This document shows, piece after piece, positions 5,294-6,509 of a stretch of DNA of 6,509 nt. The stretch is from Candidatus Melainabacteria bacterium (GTDB taxonomy: Bacteria; Actinomycetota; Actinomycetes; Mycobacteriales; Pseudonocardiaceae): contig CAJCJE010000073.1 of assembly GCA_903970565.1 (NCBI GenBank), forward strand, positions 1-6,509. The letters are read 5' to 3'. The notes below the pieces were generated by a model. It was not told the origin of the DNA, ran no database searches, and saw nothing but the letters and a program-made list of their open reading frames with translations. Position 1 is the first letter of the stretch; each line of letters starts with the position of its first letter. Both the position numbers and the translations under genes were made by a program.

Positions 5294-6466
5294 ATGCCAA
5301 CACGAAGGAACTTTCTGCGCGCCGCGTTGGGCGCCGCCGTGAGCGTCCCGTTGCTCGGCCGGGCCGCTGTTGCGGGAGCCCAGCCGGCAGTGAGTGCCGC
5401 CTCGCCGACCGTGCTGCCGATGACGTTCGTGAACAACACCGGCCTCTACTCGAACTCCTCGATCTGGATGTATGTGGTCGGCACTGACCCCAGCGGCCAA
5501 CAGGCCTATGTCACCGCCGACGGTACGCTGGTTCCGGTCAGCGCGTCGTTGAACGGTCCGGGTGGTTACGCCGACCTCTCGATTCCGTTTTCCGCGAGCG
5601 GAAATACAACGTTGAATCTGCCGGCGATGTCCGGCCGGATCTATTTCTCGATCAACGACAAGCTCCAGTTCACTGTGGTCACCGATGGCAACGGCAATGC
5701 GGCGCTACAGTATCCGGCCGGCTGGGTGAGCAGCGATGCGAGCTACTCGGTGCTGCATGACTGGATCGAGTTCACCTTCATCAACGGGATGTACTGCAAC
5801 ACCACGATGGTGGACATGTTCGGCATCCCGTTGGCCATCCAACTGAACGGAACCAGCCAGCAGACCACCGGCACGCTGGTCCCCGGTGGCCGCAACGCGA
5901 TCTTCTCCGGTATCGCCGCGCAGTCCGGGTTCGAACAACTGGTGCTGAGCAACGGTCTGCGGGTCATCGCGCCCGGCCACGGTATCGACTCCGGCCTGTT
6001 CTCCTCCACCTACTTCGACTCCTACGTCCAGCAGGTGTGGAGCAACTACGCGAGCAACAGTCTCAACGTCACGATCAACTCGACCACCTACACCGGTCAG
6101 GTTTCCGGCAACAGCCTGGTGTTCAACAACGGCGGCGGTACCTACTCGATACCGACCACCCAGGACATCTTCTACTGCGCGGGTGCGCTGGCCCCGCCCG
6201 CCGGCGCGGCCGGACCGGTTGCCGCGGACGTCGGCGCGGCGTTCAACCGTTCGACCATCCTGAGTTATCCGAACCAGCCGGTCACCGATCCGACCGGGTT
6301 CTACCAGAACTCGATCACCAACCACTATTCGCGGATCATCCACGAGAACACGGTGGACGGGAACGCCTACGGCTTCCCGTTCGACGACGTCGGCGGCTTC
6401 GCCTCCTATGTGGCCGATGGCTCGCCGAGTTCGATGACGGTGACGTTGACCCCGTTCAACGGCTGA
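5294..6466 (+). CDS. Secreted GH64 beta-1,3-glucanase (laminaripentaose-producing type)
   Basis: A 390-residue exported enzyme expected to cut beta-1,3-glucans such as laminarin, curdlan or fungal wall glucan into pentasaccharides. The N-terminus has a clear Tat motif, TRRNFLR (3-9), a hydrophobic stretch and a likely cut after AGA (A29). The mature part matches GH64: an N-terminal beta-rich region (~40-150), then DWIEFTFINGMYCNTTMVD with candidate catalytic residues E159 and D174, corresponding to the Glu/Asp pair of the Streptomyces matensis enzyme. LSNGLRVIAPGHGID and the C-terminal NHYSRIIHENTVDGNAYGFP complete it. Only two cysteines are in the mature part (C168, C295). No carbohydrate-binding module follows, so it is a single-domain form of normal length. 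The ATG has AAGGGAAG 6 nt upstream. The divergent LacI-type repressor and the operator over its promoter suggest induction by glucan breakdown products. The stretch near 5581-5615 is less GC-rich than the rest. Confidence 0.93.
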   Translation: MPTRRNFLRAALGAAVSVPLLGRAAVAGAQPAVSAASPTVLPMTFVNNTGLYSNSSIWMYVVGTDPSGQQAYVTADGTLVPVSASLNGPGGYADLSIPFSASGNTTLNLPAMSGRIYFSINDKLQFTVVTDGNGNAALQYPAGWVSSDASYSVLHDWIEFTFINGMYCNTTMVDMFGIPLAIQLNGTSQQTTGTLVPGGRNAIFSGIAAQSGFEQLVLSNGLRVIAPGHGIDSGLFSSTYFDSYVQQVWSNYASNSLNVTINSTTYTGQVSGNSLVFNNGGGTYSIPTTQDIFYCAGALAPPAGAAGPVAADVGAAFNRSTILSYPNQPVTDPTGFYQNSITNHYSRIIHENTVDGNAYGFPFDDVGGFASYVADGSPSSMTVTLTPFNG

Positions 6467-6488
6467 CCGGCCGGCAGTCGGCGGCCGG
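6467..6488 (+). terminator. GC-rich hairpin after the glucanase stop
   Basis: CCGGCCG (6467-6473) and CGGCCGG (6482-6488) form a perfect 7-bp stem around eight bases, beginning at the base after the stop codon. There is no T-run, as is often the case for actinobacterial terminators, so it could stop transcription or protect the 3' end. Confidence 0.5.
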
Positions 6489-6509
6489 CGTTCGGCAGGA
6501 CGGCGATGC

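Noticed and set aside
5705..6343. Minus-strand open frame opposite the GH64 gene
   Set aside because: Its composition is that of an antisense shadow, and the GH64 motifs on the plus strand explain the stretch.

Overview
The window is high-GC DNA with strong third-position GC bias, several candidate leaderless genes, a hydrolase of the type found beside mycothiol-dependent genes, and LacI-type operators with an actinobacterial AGCGCT core. Together these point to an actinomycete, possibly of the Nocardia/Pseudonocardia kind; the genus cannot be fixed from this stretch.

Layout. (1) 1-1496, minus strand: the first ~498 residues of cobalamin-dependent methionine synthase (metH), running off the left edge. 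Its leader (about 1497-1594) holds a near-canonical S-adenosylhomocysteine (SAH) riboswitch. The 3' half of the riboswitch pseudoknot shares three bases with a hairpin that buries the metH Shine-Dalgarno, so an ON-switch logic can be read from the sequence. (2) 1497-1902: a divergent intergenic region that also carries a partial copy of the aptamer 5' half and two clean palindromes. (3) 1903-3661, plus strand: a MerR-family regulator, a TetR-family regulator and a metallo-beta-lactamase-fold hydrolase resembling actinobacterial proteins encoded beside mycothiol-dependent formaldehyde dehydrogenase. All three have a TANNNT box 6-7 nt before the start codon and no convincing Shine-Dalgarno. (4) 3662-4771, minus strand: a LacI-family repressor whose stop codon abuts that of the hydrolase in one TGATCA palindrome. 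(5) 4772-5293: a regulatory region with two LacI-type operators, a consensus -35 box, a 34-codon leader ORF with a strong ribosome binding site, and perfect hairpins. (6) 5294-6466, plus strand: a Tat-exported GH64 beta-1,3-glucanase, followed by a GC-rich hairpin.

How the parts work together. SAH is the product of SAM-dependent methylation and is hydrolysed to homocysteine, the substrate of MetH, so raising metH expression when SAH builds up fits the pathway. On the right, the repressor and the glucanase look like a divergent beta-glucan utilisation unit: the repressor probably binds two operators 146 bp apart, one over its own promoter and one over the start of the glucanase transcript. The middle trio may form a thiol or aldehyde stress module, but that rests on family resemblance alone.

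Most gene families here are known. The parts most worth attention are the metH switch architecture, the unannotated leader ORF with its stop-codon hairpin, and the operator pair.
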